Assembly (NCBI GenBank): GCA_020073485.1
Contig: JAIQFB010000023.1
Location: forward strand, 29,000-92,999
DNA from: Terriglobia bacterium
GTDB taxonomy: Bacteria; Acidobacteriota; Terriglobia; Acidiferrales; UBA7541
Length of the DNA stretch: 64,000 bases
Direction of reading: 5' to 3'
Below, piece by piece: positions 23,960 through 36,033 of the stretch. The notes under the pieces were generated by a model, which did no database searches, was not told the DNA's origin, and saw only the letters and a list, made by a program, of their open reading frames with translations. The number at the start of each line of letters is the position of its first letter. Position 1 is the stretch's first letter. The translations under genes and the position numbers were made by a program.

Positions 23960-25843
23960 TTAATTCCAGCCGACTTTGTGGCCGGCGTTTTGTTCGTCGA
24001 GCCACTTTTTTAGGGGGGCGAAGTAGTCGAGCATGGCGGTGGCGTCCATCTGGCGCTGGCCGGTGAGGGCTTCGAGGGCGTCGGGCCAGGGGTGGCTCTG
24101 GCCCAGGGCCAGCATTTTCGCGAATTTTGCTCCGGCAGCCTTGTTGCCGTAGATCGAGCAGCGATTGAGGGGGCCGGTGTAGCCGGCTTCCTTGCACAAG
24201 GCGCGATGAAATTGGAATTGCAGGATGGTGGCCAGGAAATAGCGGGAGTAGGGGACGTTGGCGGCAACGTGAAATTTCGCGCCGGGATCGAAATCGGCTT
24301 CGCTGCGGGCGACGGGCGGAGCGACACCCTGATATTTCCGGCGCAGCTCCCACCAAGTTTTGTTGTAGTCGGCGGGCTTGATTTCGCCGGAAAAGACTTT
24401 CCAGCGCCACTGATCGACCAGCAATCCAAATGGCAGGAAGGCCACTTTGTCGAGCGCGCGGTCGAGAAGGATGCCGATGTCGGCCGAGGCGGGCGGCACG
24501 GAATCGATCAGGCCAATATGTTTGAGGTACTCGGGTGTGACCGAGAGGGCGATTGTGTCGCCGATGGCTTCGTGGAAGCCGTCGTTGGCGCCGCTCTGAA
24601 ACAAGGGAGGGAGCGTGTTGTAGGCGCGCTGGTAAAAATTGTGGCCCAGTTCGTGGTGGACCGTTGTGAAATCCTCCGCGGTTTGATCGAGGCAGAGTTT
24701 TACGCGCAGGTCGTCCTTAAAATCGAGGCTCCAGGCGCTGGCGTGGCAGACGACGTCGCGGTCGCGGGGTTTCGTAAACAGCGAGCGGTCCCAGAACGTC
24801 GAGGGCAGCGGATCGAAGCCGAGCGAGATGAAAAATCCTTCGCCATAATGGACCATGCCGCGCGCGTCGATTTTTTTGGCGCGCAGAGCTGCGGAAACAT
24901 CCGGGCTGGATGCGGCGTCGGCGGGAGCGAGCAGCGGGTAAATGTTGTTCCATTCCTGCGACCACATGTTGCCGAGCAGGTGCGCGGGGATCGGCTGGTC
25001 TTCGCCGACGACGTCCTTGCCGTATTTTTCCGCGAGCCTCCAGCGAACGTAGGCGTGCAAGGAGACGTAGAGCGGGCGGACTTGCAGCCAGAGGCGGTCC
25101 ATTTCTTTCGCGAAATCATCGGGCGGCATGTCGTAGTTCGAGCGCCACATCGCGCCCACGTCGGCAAAGCCCACTTCCTGCGCGCCTTTGTTCGCCAGTT
25201 GCACCATGCGCGTGTAGCGCTGCCGCATGGGAGGAGCGATCGCATGCCAGCCTTCCCAGGCGCTCAGCAGTTCCTTGGGATCGCGGCTGGTGGCCAGAAT
25301 TTTTTCGATGTCCGGCAACTGCTTGCAGTTTTCTTTTTTGTCGTCGGGACACCAGGTTCCCTTGCCGTAGTCGGAGGGAAGCGAAGCGTCGATTTTGGCA
25401 AGCTCGGCCTGCTCAGCGGGATCGCGCGGCGAAGGAATGTCCACCGACAATTTCAGGAGTTTGAATTTGCGGGCCACGTCGGGAGGGAGCGAGAGTTTCT
25501 GGTATCGCTTGGCTTCGGTGGCTAGCTCGGACGTGGCGGCTTTGACGGCCTGATCGGCGTCGGCGGAGATGCCTTCGGTATCTTCGGTGATGAAGTTTGC
25601 GGCGACCCAGGAGGCGCGGGCGCTCTTGATCCACAGATCGAGCAAGCGCGATTCCGCGCGGGTGATGAAGCGTTCAGCCTCGGCCACAGTGGGCGCGGCG
25701 GTTGCGGATTTTGGCGCGGGAGCCGGCTTTGGCTTTGCCGGCGATTGTGCCCGCGCCACGGGACTCAACAAAATAATTGAGGCGACAATCGGCCCAATTA
25801 AATATTTGAAAGGAAGACTCGCATCGGATCTGATTGCGGCCAT
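23960..25843 (-). CDS. M2-family peptidyl-dipeptidase (angiotensin-converting-enzyme homologue)
   Basis: A 627-residue exported zinc dicarboxypeptidase. An N-terminal signal segment (about 12-32, ending VARAQ) is followed by an Ala/Pro/Lys spacer, then the helical M2 fold. The zinc site is HHELGH (His397, Glu398, His401), with the third ligand Glu425 in GFHEAIGDT. Length and motifs match a single catalytic ACE domain. Bacterial members remove C-terminal dipeptides; here it probably acts in the periplasm on imported peptides. hemW lies 16 bp upstream on the same strand, so the two may share a transcript, without obvious functional link. Confidence 0.92.
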   Translation of the reverse strand: MAAIRSDASLPFKYLIGPIVASIILLSPVARAQSPAKPKPAPAPKSATAAPTVAEAERFITRAESRLLDLWIKSARASWVAANFITEDTEGISADADQAVKAATSELATEAKRYQKLSLPPDVARKFKLLKLSVDIPSPRDPAEQAELAKIDASLPSDYGKGTWCPDDKKENCKQLPDIEKILATSRDPKELLSAWEGWHAIAPPMRQRYTRMVQLANKGAQEVGFADVGAMWRSNYDMPPDDFAKEMDRLWLQVRPLYVSLHAYVRWRLAEKYGKDVVGEDQPIPAHLLGNMWSQEWNNIYPLLAPADAASSPDVSAALRAKKIDARGMVHYGEGFFISLGFDPLPSTFWDRSLFTKPRDRDVVCHASAWSLDFKDDLRVKLCLDQTAEDFTTVHHELGHNFYQRAYNTLPPLFQSGANDGFHEAIGDTIALSVTPEYLKHIGLIDSVPPASADIGILLDRALDKVAFLPFGLLVDQWRWKVFSGEIKPADYNKTWWELRRKYQGVAPPVARSEADFDPGAKFHVAANVPYSRYFLATILQFQFHRALCKEAGYTGPLNRCSIYGNKAAGAKFAKMLALGQSHPWPDALEALTGQRQMDATAMLDYFAPLKKWLDEQNAGHKVGWN

Positions 25844-25859
25844 GTTTTGCAGCCTCTCC

Positions 25860-27017
25860 CTAATCCAGAAGATTGACGAAGACTTCGTTGGAAACCGCTA
25901 AGCGGTCCGGGGCCAGACGGAGCAACCCGCCATGCCATTCCAGCAGGCCTTGGGCGCGCAACTGCTCAACACGCGGTGCGAGATTTGTTCCATATTTAGA
26001 CTCGATTTCCGCCAAATCGATACCTGCGAGCTGCCTTAAGCCAAGAAATAATTCCTCTTCGAGGGCCTGCTCGCGCGTTACGGTTTCCATCTGTTCGACG
26101 GCAAATCGCCCTCGGTTGATCGTGCTTGCGTAGGCCGCGGGATCATGGGCGTTGGCCCAGCGCTGGGTACCGTTGAAGGAATGAGCGCCGGCGCCGAATC
26201 CGAAGTACGGCTCCCGCCGCCAATATTTCAGATTGTGGCGCGATTCGAAACCAGGCAACGCCCAGTTTGAGATTTCGTAGTGCACGTATCCGGCGGAGGC
26301 CAGGCGCGCGCAGGCGCGTTCATAGAATCCAGCCATGACGTCATCGGTCGGCAGCGCAGCGGCAGAATATCTGCTTCCGCCATTCAGGACTTCGAGGCCG
26401 AGGCGACTGCCTTCGTCGATTTCCATCAGGTAGATGGAAATATGTTCGGGCCGCAAGGCCAATAATTCCCCGACCGAACTGTCCCAGGTTGCGTCGGTCT
26501 GATGCGGCAATCCGGCGATAAGATCAGCGCTGATCTTGTGGAAGCCAGCATCGCGCAGGATGCGCGTCGCGTTGAAAATATCTTCCCGGCGGTGCATGCG
26601 CCCGGCCGCTTTGAGTTCGGTGTCGTGAAAGGATTGCACGCCCATGCTGATGCGATCAAAACCGGCGTCGCGCCAGGCGGCGGCTTTTTCCGGGGTGATT
26701 GTTTCAGGATCGGCCTCGAGGGTCACCTCTTCAAAATCGCATCGAAATCCGGCGCGAATCGCATCGAGGACTCCGCGAAGAGTTTTCGGATCGAGTAGGC
26801 TGGGAGTTCCCCCGCCGACGTAGACGGTGTCGACGACCGTGTCCGGAATTTCCTGGATCTTATTTTCGCGCAGAAGGCGGGGGTATTCGGCGATCTCGCG
26901 GGCGACGGCGTCAACATACGGCGCGTACAGATCATGGGAGAACACACCGGTGTGGAAGTTGCAATAGGTGCATTTGGTCTGGCAGAACGGGACTTGAACG
27001 TAGGCGCCGGCATTCAT
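25860..27017 (-). CDS. hemW: Radical SAM heme chaperone HemW
   Basis: A HemN-like radical SAM protein that binds heme and delivers it to target enzymes; older annotations call it coproporphyrinogen III oxidase. 385 residues from ATG 27017. The cluster motif CQTKCTYCNF (Cys12, Cys16, Cys19) ends in Phe where true HemN has a fourth Cys, which is the HemW signature. Further blocks are YVGGGTPSLL, LEADPETI, ISMGVQSFHD and SADLIAGLPHQT. An in-frame codon 39 bp upstream would add an atypical basic leader. Same strand as the M2 gene downstream. Confidence 0.9.
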   Translation of the reverse strand: MNAGAYVQVPFCQTKCTYCNFHTGVFSHDLYAPYVDAVAREIAEYPRLLRENKIQEIPDTVVDTVYVGGGTPSLLDPKTLRGVLDAIRAGFRCDFEEVTLEADPETITPEKAAAWRDAGFDRISMGVQSFHDTELKAAGRMHRREDIFNATRILRDAGFHKISADLIAGLPHQTDATWDSSVGELLALRPEHISIYLMEIDEGSRLGLEVLNGGSRYSAAALPTDDVMAGFYERACARLASAGYVHYEISNWALPGFESRHNLKYWRREPYFGFGAGAHSFNGTQRWANAHDPAAYASTINRGRFAVEQMETVTREQALEEELFLGLRQLAGIDLAEIESKYGTNLAPRVEQLRAQGLLEWHGGLLRLAPDRLAVSNEVFVNLLD

Positions 27018-27119
27018 TTTGGGTTCTTCCGCGGGCCTCGCTGAACGACACCGCAAGCCAAAACAGTAGCATAGGAATGGGTTTCCGTGCTTACAGATCG
27101 GGGTTTCTTGGGGGAGCGG

Positions 27120-27149
27120 AAAAACCCCGCCTCTGAAGAGGCGGGGTTT
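27120..27149 (-). terminator. Intrinsic terminator after the LacD-type aldolase gene
   Basis: Read on the minus strand, a 12-13 bp stem (AAACCCCGCCTCT paired with AGAGGCGGGGTTT) with a tiny loop is followed by TTTTTCC. It starts about 47 bp beyond the aldolase stop. A weaker relative of this GC-rich stem occurs at 41779-41821. Confidence 0.75.
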
Positions 27150-27195
27150 GTATGACTCTGCGAACCACTATCGCCGCGCCGATGAGACGGTTTAC

Positions 27196-28212
27196 CTAAC
27201 CAAGAGCCGAAGCCGACGTGGCGCCGTAGAACGAAAACCACGGTTTGGCGGCGGTCAGGCGGCCGTTGACATTCTTGATGTTTTTTACGCCTTGATCGTT
27301 TAGCCAGTCTTCCAGGGCTTTTACGCCGTGTTTGCCGTAGACGGGGATGGCGTCTTTCCAGGTGGCGCGGCCGCAGAGGACGCCGGAGAAATTGACGCCG
27401 GTTTCCGAAGCCAGGTCGAGGGTTTCGGTGAAGGTTTCGTTGCTGACGCCGGCGGAAAGATAGATGAACGGTTTTTTCGCGGCGGCGGCGGCCTTGCGGA
27501 AATTTTCCTTGGCTTCCTCGCGCGTGTAGGCGGAATCTCCCTTGCAGGAACTGGTGCCCTTGACGAAGGCCATGGTCACGGGGACCTCGACTTTGAGGAC
27601 GTCGACGGCGTACTGCGGCTTGCTGAATTCTTCCATGCTGGCGCGGACGACTTCGGGTTTCTTCTTCGCGAATTCCAGGCCTTTTTCGTCGACGCCTTCC
27701 TGGTAGCCCACAAATTCCAGGAAGAACGGAATATCGGCGGCGACGCATTCGGCGCCGATGCGCTCGACCCAGGCGTGCTTGACGTCGTTAATTTCGGCGG
27801 AATCGAACGGCGTGTAGTACAGCAGAATCTTGACGCAATCGGCGCCTTCGGCCGCGATGCGGCGCACCGAGTAGTGGTCCAGCAGATCGGGCAGGCGGCC
27901 GGGGCGCGTGTTGTCGTAGCCGCTGTTTTCGTAGGCGAGCAGGAGGCCGGCGTTTTTGGCGCGCTGCTTGGCTGCGGTAAGTCCGTATTCTGGGTCAAGC
28001 AGGATGGCGCTCGCGTGCGGCGTGAGGACGCGCACCACGGCTTCCTTGAATTCGGACATCATTTCCTTGGTGACCGCTTTTTTGTCGATGCCTTTATCCT
28101 TGGCGATGGCGCTCATGAGCGAACCGCGCTGATCCATCGCGGCCGCGGCGATCACTCCGCGCGAATCCGAAACCGCTTCCAGTCCCTTGCGTTTGCCAGG
28201 GGTGAGTTTCAT
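27196..28212 (-). CDS. Tagatose-1,6-bisphosphate aldolase (LacD family)
   Basis: Class I aldolase splitting tagatose-1,6-bisphosphate (often also fructose-1,6-bisphosphate) into dihydroxyacetone phosphate and glyceraldehyde-3-phosphate. 338 residues. Matches to LacD: SRGVIAAAAMDQRGSL near the N-terminus, LLDPEYGL, LAYENSGYDN, and VDVLKVEVPV, whose Lys is the likely Schiff-base residue. The ATG at 28212 has a strong GGAGG nine bases upstream, ruling out a longer in-frame alternative. No other lactose/tagatose genes are nearby, so it may serve general sugar-phosphate metabolism. A strong terminator follows. Confidence 0.88.
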   Translation of the reverse strand: MKLTPGKRKGLEAVSDSRGVIAAAAMDQRGSLMSAIAKDKGIDKKAVTKEMMSEFKEAVVRVLTPHASAILLDPEYGLTAAKQRAKNAGLLLAYENSGYDNTRPGRLPDLLDHYSVRRIAAEGADCVKILLYYTPFDSAEINDVKHAWVERIGAECVAADIPFFLEFVGYQEGVDEKGLEFAKKKPEVVRASMEEFSKPQYAVDVLKVEVPVTMAFVKGTSSCKGDSAYTREEAKENFRKAAAAAKKPFIYLSAGVSNETFTETLDLASETGVNFSGVLCGRATWKDAIPVYGKHGVKALEDWLNDQGVKNIKNVNGRLTAAKPWFSFYGATSASALG

Positions 28213-28760
28213 CCCGCTATCCTCCGGTTGTAGGCTGAAAAATAAAATCTTCCTGAGGGGCATAGTACCACGCCAAAACAAGGGGGCAATTCCCTGTTCG
28301 AGTTTGTGCGCGAAAAACACAATTACAGTTTGATGTCATTGGATAGATTTATCTGGTTTTGCCCGCTTGGATCGATCGCAGGCCATGCAATTGCGCCATC
28401 GGCGCGGAGGATCCCTGTGCCCTTTCAGGGTGCAACACAAATGATGGACTCCCATACCTGGGGCGTTGCCCCAGGCTGGTCACCGCCGGCGCTTTCAGCG
28501 CCGGGAGACAGCGAAATGGCAGAGGCTACGGGGGGATGGTTTTGAGAATGGAAATTTGAGATTTGAAATCAAGCTATCTCATGAATGGCCAGTCGGCAAA
28601 CTATGTAGGCTGTCAGGGGCTAGAGTTCAGTTTTTCTCCGTGTTTTGATGTCGCGGCTGAAGCCGCAACCCACAAGACATTTTTATGAGCTGGCTTGATT
28701 ACAGATTTGATATTTCAAATTGAGATTTGAAATTTGAGATTTGACACGGGAGATTTGAGA
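28213..28760. other. Gene-free repeat-rich interval (548 bp)
   Basis: No coding region or RNA gene is supported between the aldolase start and the bshC stop. It holds a multi-hairpin element (28420-28505), a half family D copy (GCGGCTGAAGCCGC near 28653) and AT-rich words based on GAGATTTGAAATTTGAG. Confidence 0.6.
28420..28505. repeat. Multi-hairpin intergenic element (family G)
   Basis: Three small palindromes in a row: CCCTTTCAGGG, CTGGGGCGTTGCCCCAG and CCGGCGCTTTCAGCGCCGG, separated by about 20 and 10 bp. This looks like a structured intergenic repeat. No second copy was noticed in this window. Confidence 0.5.
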
Positions 28761-28770
28761 TTAGAGATCG
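28703..28770. repeat. AT-rich short-word repeat (family F), overlapping the end of bshC
   Basis: Tandem-like GATTTGA / AAATTTGAG / GATTTGAGATTAGAG words. The last word includes the bshC stop codon. Similar words occur at 59961-60004 between pyrE and truA. Confidence 0.55.
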
Positions 28771-30383
28771 ACAACGCAGTGTTCGCCGGTGCCGATTTTT
28801 ATGAGGCGGTCGAGGCGGTCCAGGAGTTCACGGCCCTCGTTGGCCAGGAATGGGAGCAGCGAAAGGGAGCGCTCCTGCAGGGCGTTGTTGGGGAGGAGCG
28901 CGGCGGCGATTTCATTTTCGTGGGTGTTGAGGACGCCGGAGCGGAAACCCTCGGCGCGTCCGGCCTTGCTGCGCAGTCCGTTGAATTGATAGAGCATTTT
29001 TTCGGAGGCGGTGTCGAGAGCGCCGATCAATGTCTGGTCCAGTTTGGTGAGTGGCTCGCGCAGGCCGTCCAGCATGTCCTTGATCGACTTTTCTCCCTGC
29101 TCGAATCGCGCGGTGAGCGCCCGAGGCAAGGCTTCCGATTCCATTTTGGCGTGCAGGCGGTGTCGGCCGGCGAAGACGTCCTCGATTTGTAAATTATATT
29201 TCTTCAGCAGGTTGGCCACGTGCGCGGGCACCAGCGTGAAACCCGCGCGCGGCAAAATGGCGGGCGCCCTGCCGAGAAGGCGCTGGTAGACGACGGAGGT
29301 CTGCGCCTGGTAAACGATTTCGGCGGCGCCGCCGACGTAGGCGACCGTGGGAAGCAGCGTGTCTTGAATTACCGGGCGCAGCAGGGCGCTCGGGCTGAAT
29401 TCCTCGGGGTGAAGTTCCAGCGCGCGCAGGGTGGCTTCTTCCGATTCCTGCTTTTTCCCGGCGACAAATCCGCCGTCGGAGGGGCGCAGCGCGAGGCGCT
29501 GGCCGTCGACGATGCGGAATACCAACATGCTGTATTCGGTGACTTTTACCTGCGCGTGATATCCCGCGTGCTCCAGCGCCGCCGAGCGGGCGACCAGTTC
29601 CTGGGCCAGGATTTTGTGTTCGCGGATGGCGCGCAGCATCGTGGGCGCCGAAAAGCGATGCAGGTCCGGGGAAAGCGGATCGAGAAAGATCAACCCTTGG
29701 CCTGCGAAAATCCGGGTCATGAGTTTTCCGAACGCGGAGCCGAAGGTTTCCTGCGGCGTGTAGCTTTCCGCCAGCCAGCGCTGGACCTCTTCTGACGACG
29801 GACCCTCGAGCATTTGGGCGGCGCGAGTGGAAAGTTCGCGGAGCGCGTCGCCGAATTGGATTTCGCCCACGCGGCGGTCGGGAATTCCTTCCGGGGCAAG
29901 GTCGAAACGCTCGGCGCCGCCGCGTTTTGAAAAATAATTGTGGTTCACTTCGGCGAGGTCGTGGTCTTCGGTCGCCAGCCAAAAGACGGGGACGGCGTTC
30001 GTGCCCTTGGCGGTCAGTTCGCGCGCCGCACGGATCGCCGTGAGGGCTTTGTAGACGCAGTAGGCGGGACCGCCGAAGAGGCCGACCTGCTGGCCGGTGA
30101 CGACGGCCACGGCGCCGTCGCGCAGGCGGTCGAGATTGTGATCGGTGCGTTCGTCCCCGCCGAGAGCGCGATTTTGCGCACGCAGGACTTCGGCGACGCC
30201 GCGGCGCATGGAATCGTCCATGCGTATTTCCGCAGCGGCCTGCTGGATGCCGGTCCAATTGGGGGGATGGGAATAAAATCCGGAAACGCGGGAAAAATTA
30301 TTGAGAAAGGTGGTGTACAGGAGCGTGGCGCCGGGCAGATCGCCCGCAGGGATTCTGTGACACTCCATGGGAATCTCCATCAT
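28761..30383 (-). CDS. bshC: Bacillithiol biosynthesis cysteine-adding enzyme BshC
   Basis: Last step of bacillithiol synthesis: adds cysteine to GlcN-malate. 540 residues. Characteristic blocks: VVTGQQVGLFGGPAYCVYKA (nucleotide-binding Rossmann-like start), VFWLATEDHDLAEVNH, YHAQVKV, and a coiled-coil C-terminal region. bshA and bshB are not in the window. Start chosen at the first of two adjacent ATGs (30383); an in-frame upstream codon at 30407 is possible. Bacillithiol is known from Firmicutes, Deinococci, Bacteroidota and Acidobacteriota, consistent with the proposed host. Confidence 0.92.
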   Translation of the reverse strand: MMEIPMECHRIPAGDLPGATLLYTTFLNNFSRVSGFYSHPPNWTGIQQAAAEIRMDDSMRRGVAEVLRAQNRALGGDERTDHNLDRLRDGAVAVVTGQQVGLFGGPAYCVYKALTAIRAARELTAKGTNAVPVFWLATEDHDLAEVNHNYFSKRGGAERFDLAPEGIPDRRVGEIQFGDALRELSTRAAQMLEGPSSEEVQRWLAESYTPQETFGSAFGKLMTRIFAGQGLIFLDPLSPDLHRFSAPTMLRAIREHKILAQELVARSAALEHAGYHAQVKVTEYSMLVFRIVDGQRLALRPSDGGFVAGKKQESEEATLRALELHPEEFSPSALLRPVIQDTLLPTVAYVGGAAEIVYQAQTSVVYQRLLGRAPAILPRAGFTLVPAHVANLLKKYNLQIEDVFAGRHRLHAKMESEALPRALTARFEQGEKSIKDMLDGLREPLTKLDQTLIGALDTASEKMLYQFNGLRSKAGRAEGFRSGVLNTHENEIAAALLPNNALQERSLSLLPFLANEGRELLDRLDRLIKIGTGEHCVVDL

Positions 30384-30586
30384 ACCGTCCGCGCGGAAAT
30401 CCGGCAACGCGCACTTGCCGTTTCAATTTAGATGAAGTGAAACTGGTTACGATTCAGGCTGTGACCGGTGCGAGAGCAAGTGCCGCGACCAATGTTTCTC
30501 TCCAGATTGCATTCTTCACCGGGGCTGCCCGGCCGAAGGCCGCGAACTGATCGTCACAGCCCAGGAATGCTTGGGATGCACAGCCC

Positions 30587-30662
30587 GGTGGCACAGGCTT
30601 CAGCCTGTGCGGATTGGATCCTGGTGTTCGGAAAAGCGCACAGACTGAAGCCTGTGCCACCA
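30587..30662. repeat. Family A inverted-pair repeat, copy 3
   Basis: Two opposite GGCACAGGCTTCAGCCTGTG-type arms about 25 bp apart. It ends one base before the carB stop codon and lies downstream of carB. Confidence 0.88.
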
Positions 30663-30663
30663 T

Positions 30664-33921
<3,258 letters not shown>

Positions 33922-33924
33922 GAA

Positions 33925-35127
33925 TTACTGAGCCCTCGTCTGTCCGCGCCGCAGAGTGCCGGACAATTTCCAATGCTTCATCGTCTCGGTGAACTGGCGG
34001 AACAAATAATGGGAATCGTGAGGCCCGGGCGAAGCCTCGGGGTGGTATTGCACGGAAAACAGCGGCAGGGTGCGGTGCCGCAGGCCTTCGTTGGTGTGGT
34101 CGTTCAGGTTTACGTGCGTGATTTCGACTTCGCTCGACGGGAGTGAATCGGGATCGACACAGAAACCGTGATTCTGCGCGGTGATTTCGACCTGGTCGGT
34201 CAGAAGATTTTTCACCGGATGATTCGACCCGTGATGGCCGAAGCGCAATTTGAATGTCTTTCCACCGAGCGCCAAGCCGCACAACTGGTGCCCCAGGCAG
34301 ATTCCGAAGACCGGGGCCTTGCCCAGCAGGTTGCGAATCGATTCGACGGCGTAGGTAGCGGGTTCGGGATCGCCGGGGCCGTTGGACAAGAAAACTCCGT
34401 CGGGCTTGAGCGCGAGGGCGTCCTCGGCCGACGTTTTCGCGGGGACGACCAGCACTTCGCAATTGTGATCGACCAGGAGGCGCAGAATATTCTGCTTGAT
34501 GCCGTAATCGTAGGCCACCACGCGAAATTTCTGAACCTCGCCATCGGGCTGCACCTCGCCCATGCCTTCGTGCCAGGGCGACGCCGTGAGTTCGATGGAG
34601 CCTTTGTCCCAGGCGTATTGCTTTTCCGACGACACGCGGCTGGCCAGTTCCTGACCTGCCATCGACGTCAGCGCGCGCGCTTCCGTGACGAGAGCCTCCG
34701 CGGCAGATCCGTCGGTCGCCAGGACGCCGCGCAGCGCGCCTTGTTTGCGGATGTGGCGGACCAGGGCGCGCGTATCCACGTCCCAGAGAACGGGAATGTT
34801 GTGGCGCGTCAGGTATGCCTGCGTGGATTCGGTCGAGCGCCAATTCGAGGAAATGGCGGAAAATTCGCGCACCACCAGCGATTCGATGTGCGGCGCGGGC
34901 GATTCCTCGTCGTCGTGGTTCGTGCCGACGTTTCCGATGTGCGGATACGTCAGGCAGACGATTTGCCCCGCGTAGCTCGGGTCGGTAAAAACTTCCTGAT
35001 ATCCGGTGAGGCTGGTGTTGAAAACGACTTCCCCGCCGCGCCGCGTGATGGCTCCGGCGGCGCGCCCGTGAAATACTTTTCCGTCTTCCAGTGCCAGAAT
35101 TCCCGTGCGTTCAGACGATACTGTCAG
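33925..35127 (-). CDS. carA: Carbamoyl-phosphate synthase small subunit, predicted CTG start
   Basis: Glutamine amidotransferase subunit that supplies ammonia to CarB. 400 residues. The N-terminal domain (TGILALEDGKVFHGRAAGA, then GEVVFNTSLTGYQEVFTDPSYAGQIV) is required in the family, and the C-terminal class I amidotransferase has Cys in FGICLGHQLCGL and the His/Glu pair in VQYHPEASPGPHD. From the in-frame stop upstream to the conserved N-terminus there is no ATG, GTG or TTG. A CTG at 35127 has AGGAG seven bases upstream, so CTG is the predicted start. The next standard starts would delete the first domain. E. coli carA is known to use TTG, so weak starts are not foreign to this gene. Confidence 0.93.
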   Translation of the reverse strand: MTVSSERTGILALEDGKVFHGRAAGAITRRGGEVVFNTSLTGYQEVFTDPSYAGQIVCLTYPHIGNVGTNHDDEESPAPHIESLVVREFSAISSNWRSTESTQAYLTRHNIPVLWDVDTRALVRHIRKQGALRGVLATDGSAAEALVTEARALTSMAGQELASRVSSEKQYAWDKGSIELTASPWHEGMGEVQPDGEVQKFRVVAYDYGIKQNILRLLVDHNCEVLVVPAKTSAEDALALKPDGVFLSNGPGDPEPATYAVESIRNLLGKAPVFGICLGHQLCGLALGGKTFKLRFGHHGSNHPVKNLLTDQVEITAQNHGFCVDPDSLPSSEVEITHVNLNDHTNEGLRHRTLPLFSVQYHPEASPGPHDSHYLFRQFTETMKHWKLSGTLRRGQTRAQ

Positions 35128-35141
35128 TGTTCTTCTCCTGG

Positions 35142-35163
35142 GCGGGCTCCGGGTAGAGCCCGC
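35142..35163 (-). promoter_or_regulatory. Perfect hairpin abutting the carA Shine-Dalgarno
   Basis: Read on the minus strand, GCGGGCTC-TACCCG-GAGCCCGC makes a perfect 8-bp GC-rich stem with a 6-nt loop. Its 3' side ends two nucleotides before the AGGAG (35135-35139) that serves the CTG start of carA. It could limit ribosome access or stabilise the 5' end after processing from lepB. No T-tract follows, so it is not a terminator. Confidence 0.55.
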
Positions 35164-35219
35164 ACCCGCTCTCTGGTGCGTTCACTTTCCGATTCGGAGA
35201 AAATCAGCGGAGCGCGTTT

Positions 35220-35807
35220 CTATTTTTCCGATTCGTCCAGGACCGGGATCGAACCGAAGTGATCGACCGGCCAATACGCGAATACCGCCTTGCCGTAAAT
35301 AAAATTGCGAGGCACCGGCCCGAAAATGCGCGAGTCGTTCGAGCTGATGCGGTGATCCCCCATCACGAAATATTCGCCCTTGGGTATGCGCGTGGGCGAA
35401 AAATTATTCATGTCCGCGGACTCGGGCGGCACGTACGGCTCGGGCAGATACTTTCCGTTGACGAAGACCTGGCCCTCGCGAATCTCCACCGTGTCACCGG
35501 GCAAACCCACCACGCGCTTGATGAACGATTTCGACCGGTCGAGAGGATACCAGAAAACGACGACGTCGCCACGCGCAATCGGCTCAAAGCGGTAGACGAA
35601 CTTGTTGATGAAGATGCGCTCCTGATCGGAAATCAGGGGAGTCATGCTGGTGCCTTCGACCTTCACGGGCTGATAGAAAAAAATGATGATGACGACGGCG
35701 AGGCTCAGGGCGATGACGAGATCGCGGCCCCAACTCCGAAGCTCGCGGCGCAGCGGCGGCGTCGCTTCCGGCGCGACAACAGGGGTTAGTTCAGGGTTCG
35801 GCTCCAT
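35220..35807 (-). CDS. lepB: Signal peptidase I
   Basis: Membrane serine protease that cleaves signal peptides of exported proteins. 195 residues from ATG 35807. One N-terminal membrane helix (LVIALSLAVVIIIFFY) is followed by VEGTSMTP with the nucleophile Ser, then the general base Lys in SFIKRVVGLPGD, and GEYFVMGDHRISSNDSR as the family box. A single anchor is typical of many non-enteric forms. An in-frame start 63 bp upstream is possible, but the extra residues are atypical. It lies 92 bp upstream of the carA start on the same strand and may be co-transcribed. Confidence 0.93.
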   Translation of the reverse strand: MEPNPELTPVVAPEATPPLRRELRSWGRDLVIALSLAVVIIIFFYQPVKVEGTSMTPLISDQERIFINKFVYRFEPIARGDVVVFWYPLDRSKSFIKRVVGLPGDTVEIREGQVFVNGKYLPEPYVPPESADMNNFSPTRIPKGEYFVMGDHRISSNDSRIFGPVPRNFIYGKAVFAYWPVDHFGSIPVLDESEK

Positions 35808-35956
35808 AGTTCTTGGGTGCGGTACCAACCATTTATACCACGCTGGTTCGCGGCGCGCCACCGGAACCAAGAAGTGGAACTGGGTTCCGCCAGTTTGGGA
35901 TTGGCTTTCAGTGCGACGAGCTAATCAAACCGCAACCGCCGCGCCGTGAAGTCCTC

Positions 35957-36033
35957 GATGGCACTGGCTTCAGCCCGTGCACTGTTATCCGCTGCAGAAA
36001 ATTAAAACCGCACAGGCTCAAGCCTGTGCCACC
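35957..36033. repeat. Family A inverted-pair repeat, copy 4, overlapping a stop codon
   Basis: Left arm GATGGCACTGGCTTCAGCCC (degraded) and right arm CGCACAGGCTCAAGCCTGTG, about 30 bp apart with the same AAAATTAAAACC centre as copy 2. The right arm overlaps the last codons of the methyltransferase gene. Its loop is TTGA instead of the usual TTCA on that strand, and this TGA is the stop codon. Confidence 0.8.
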
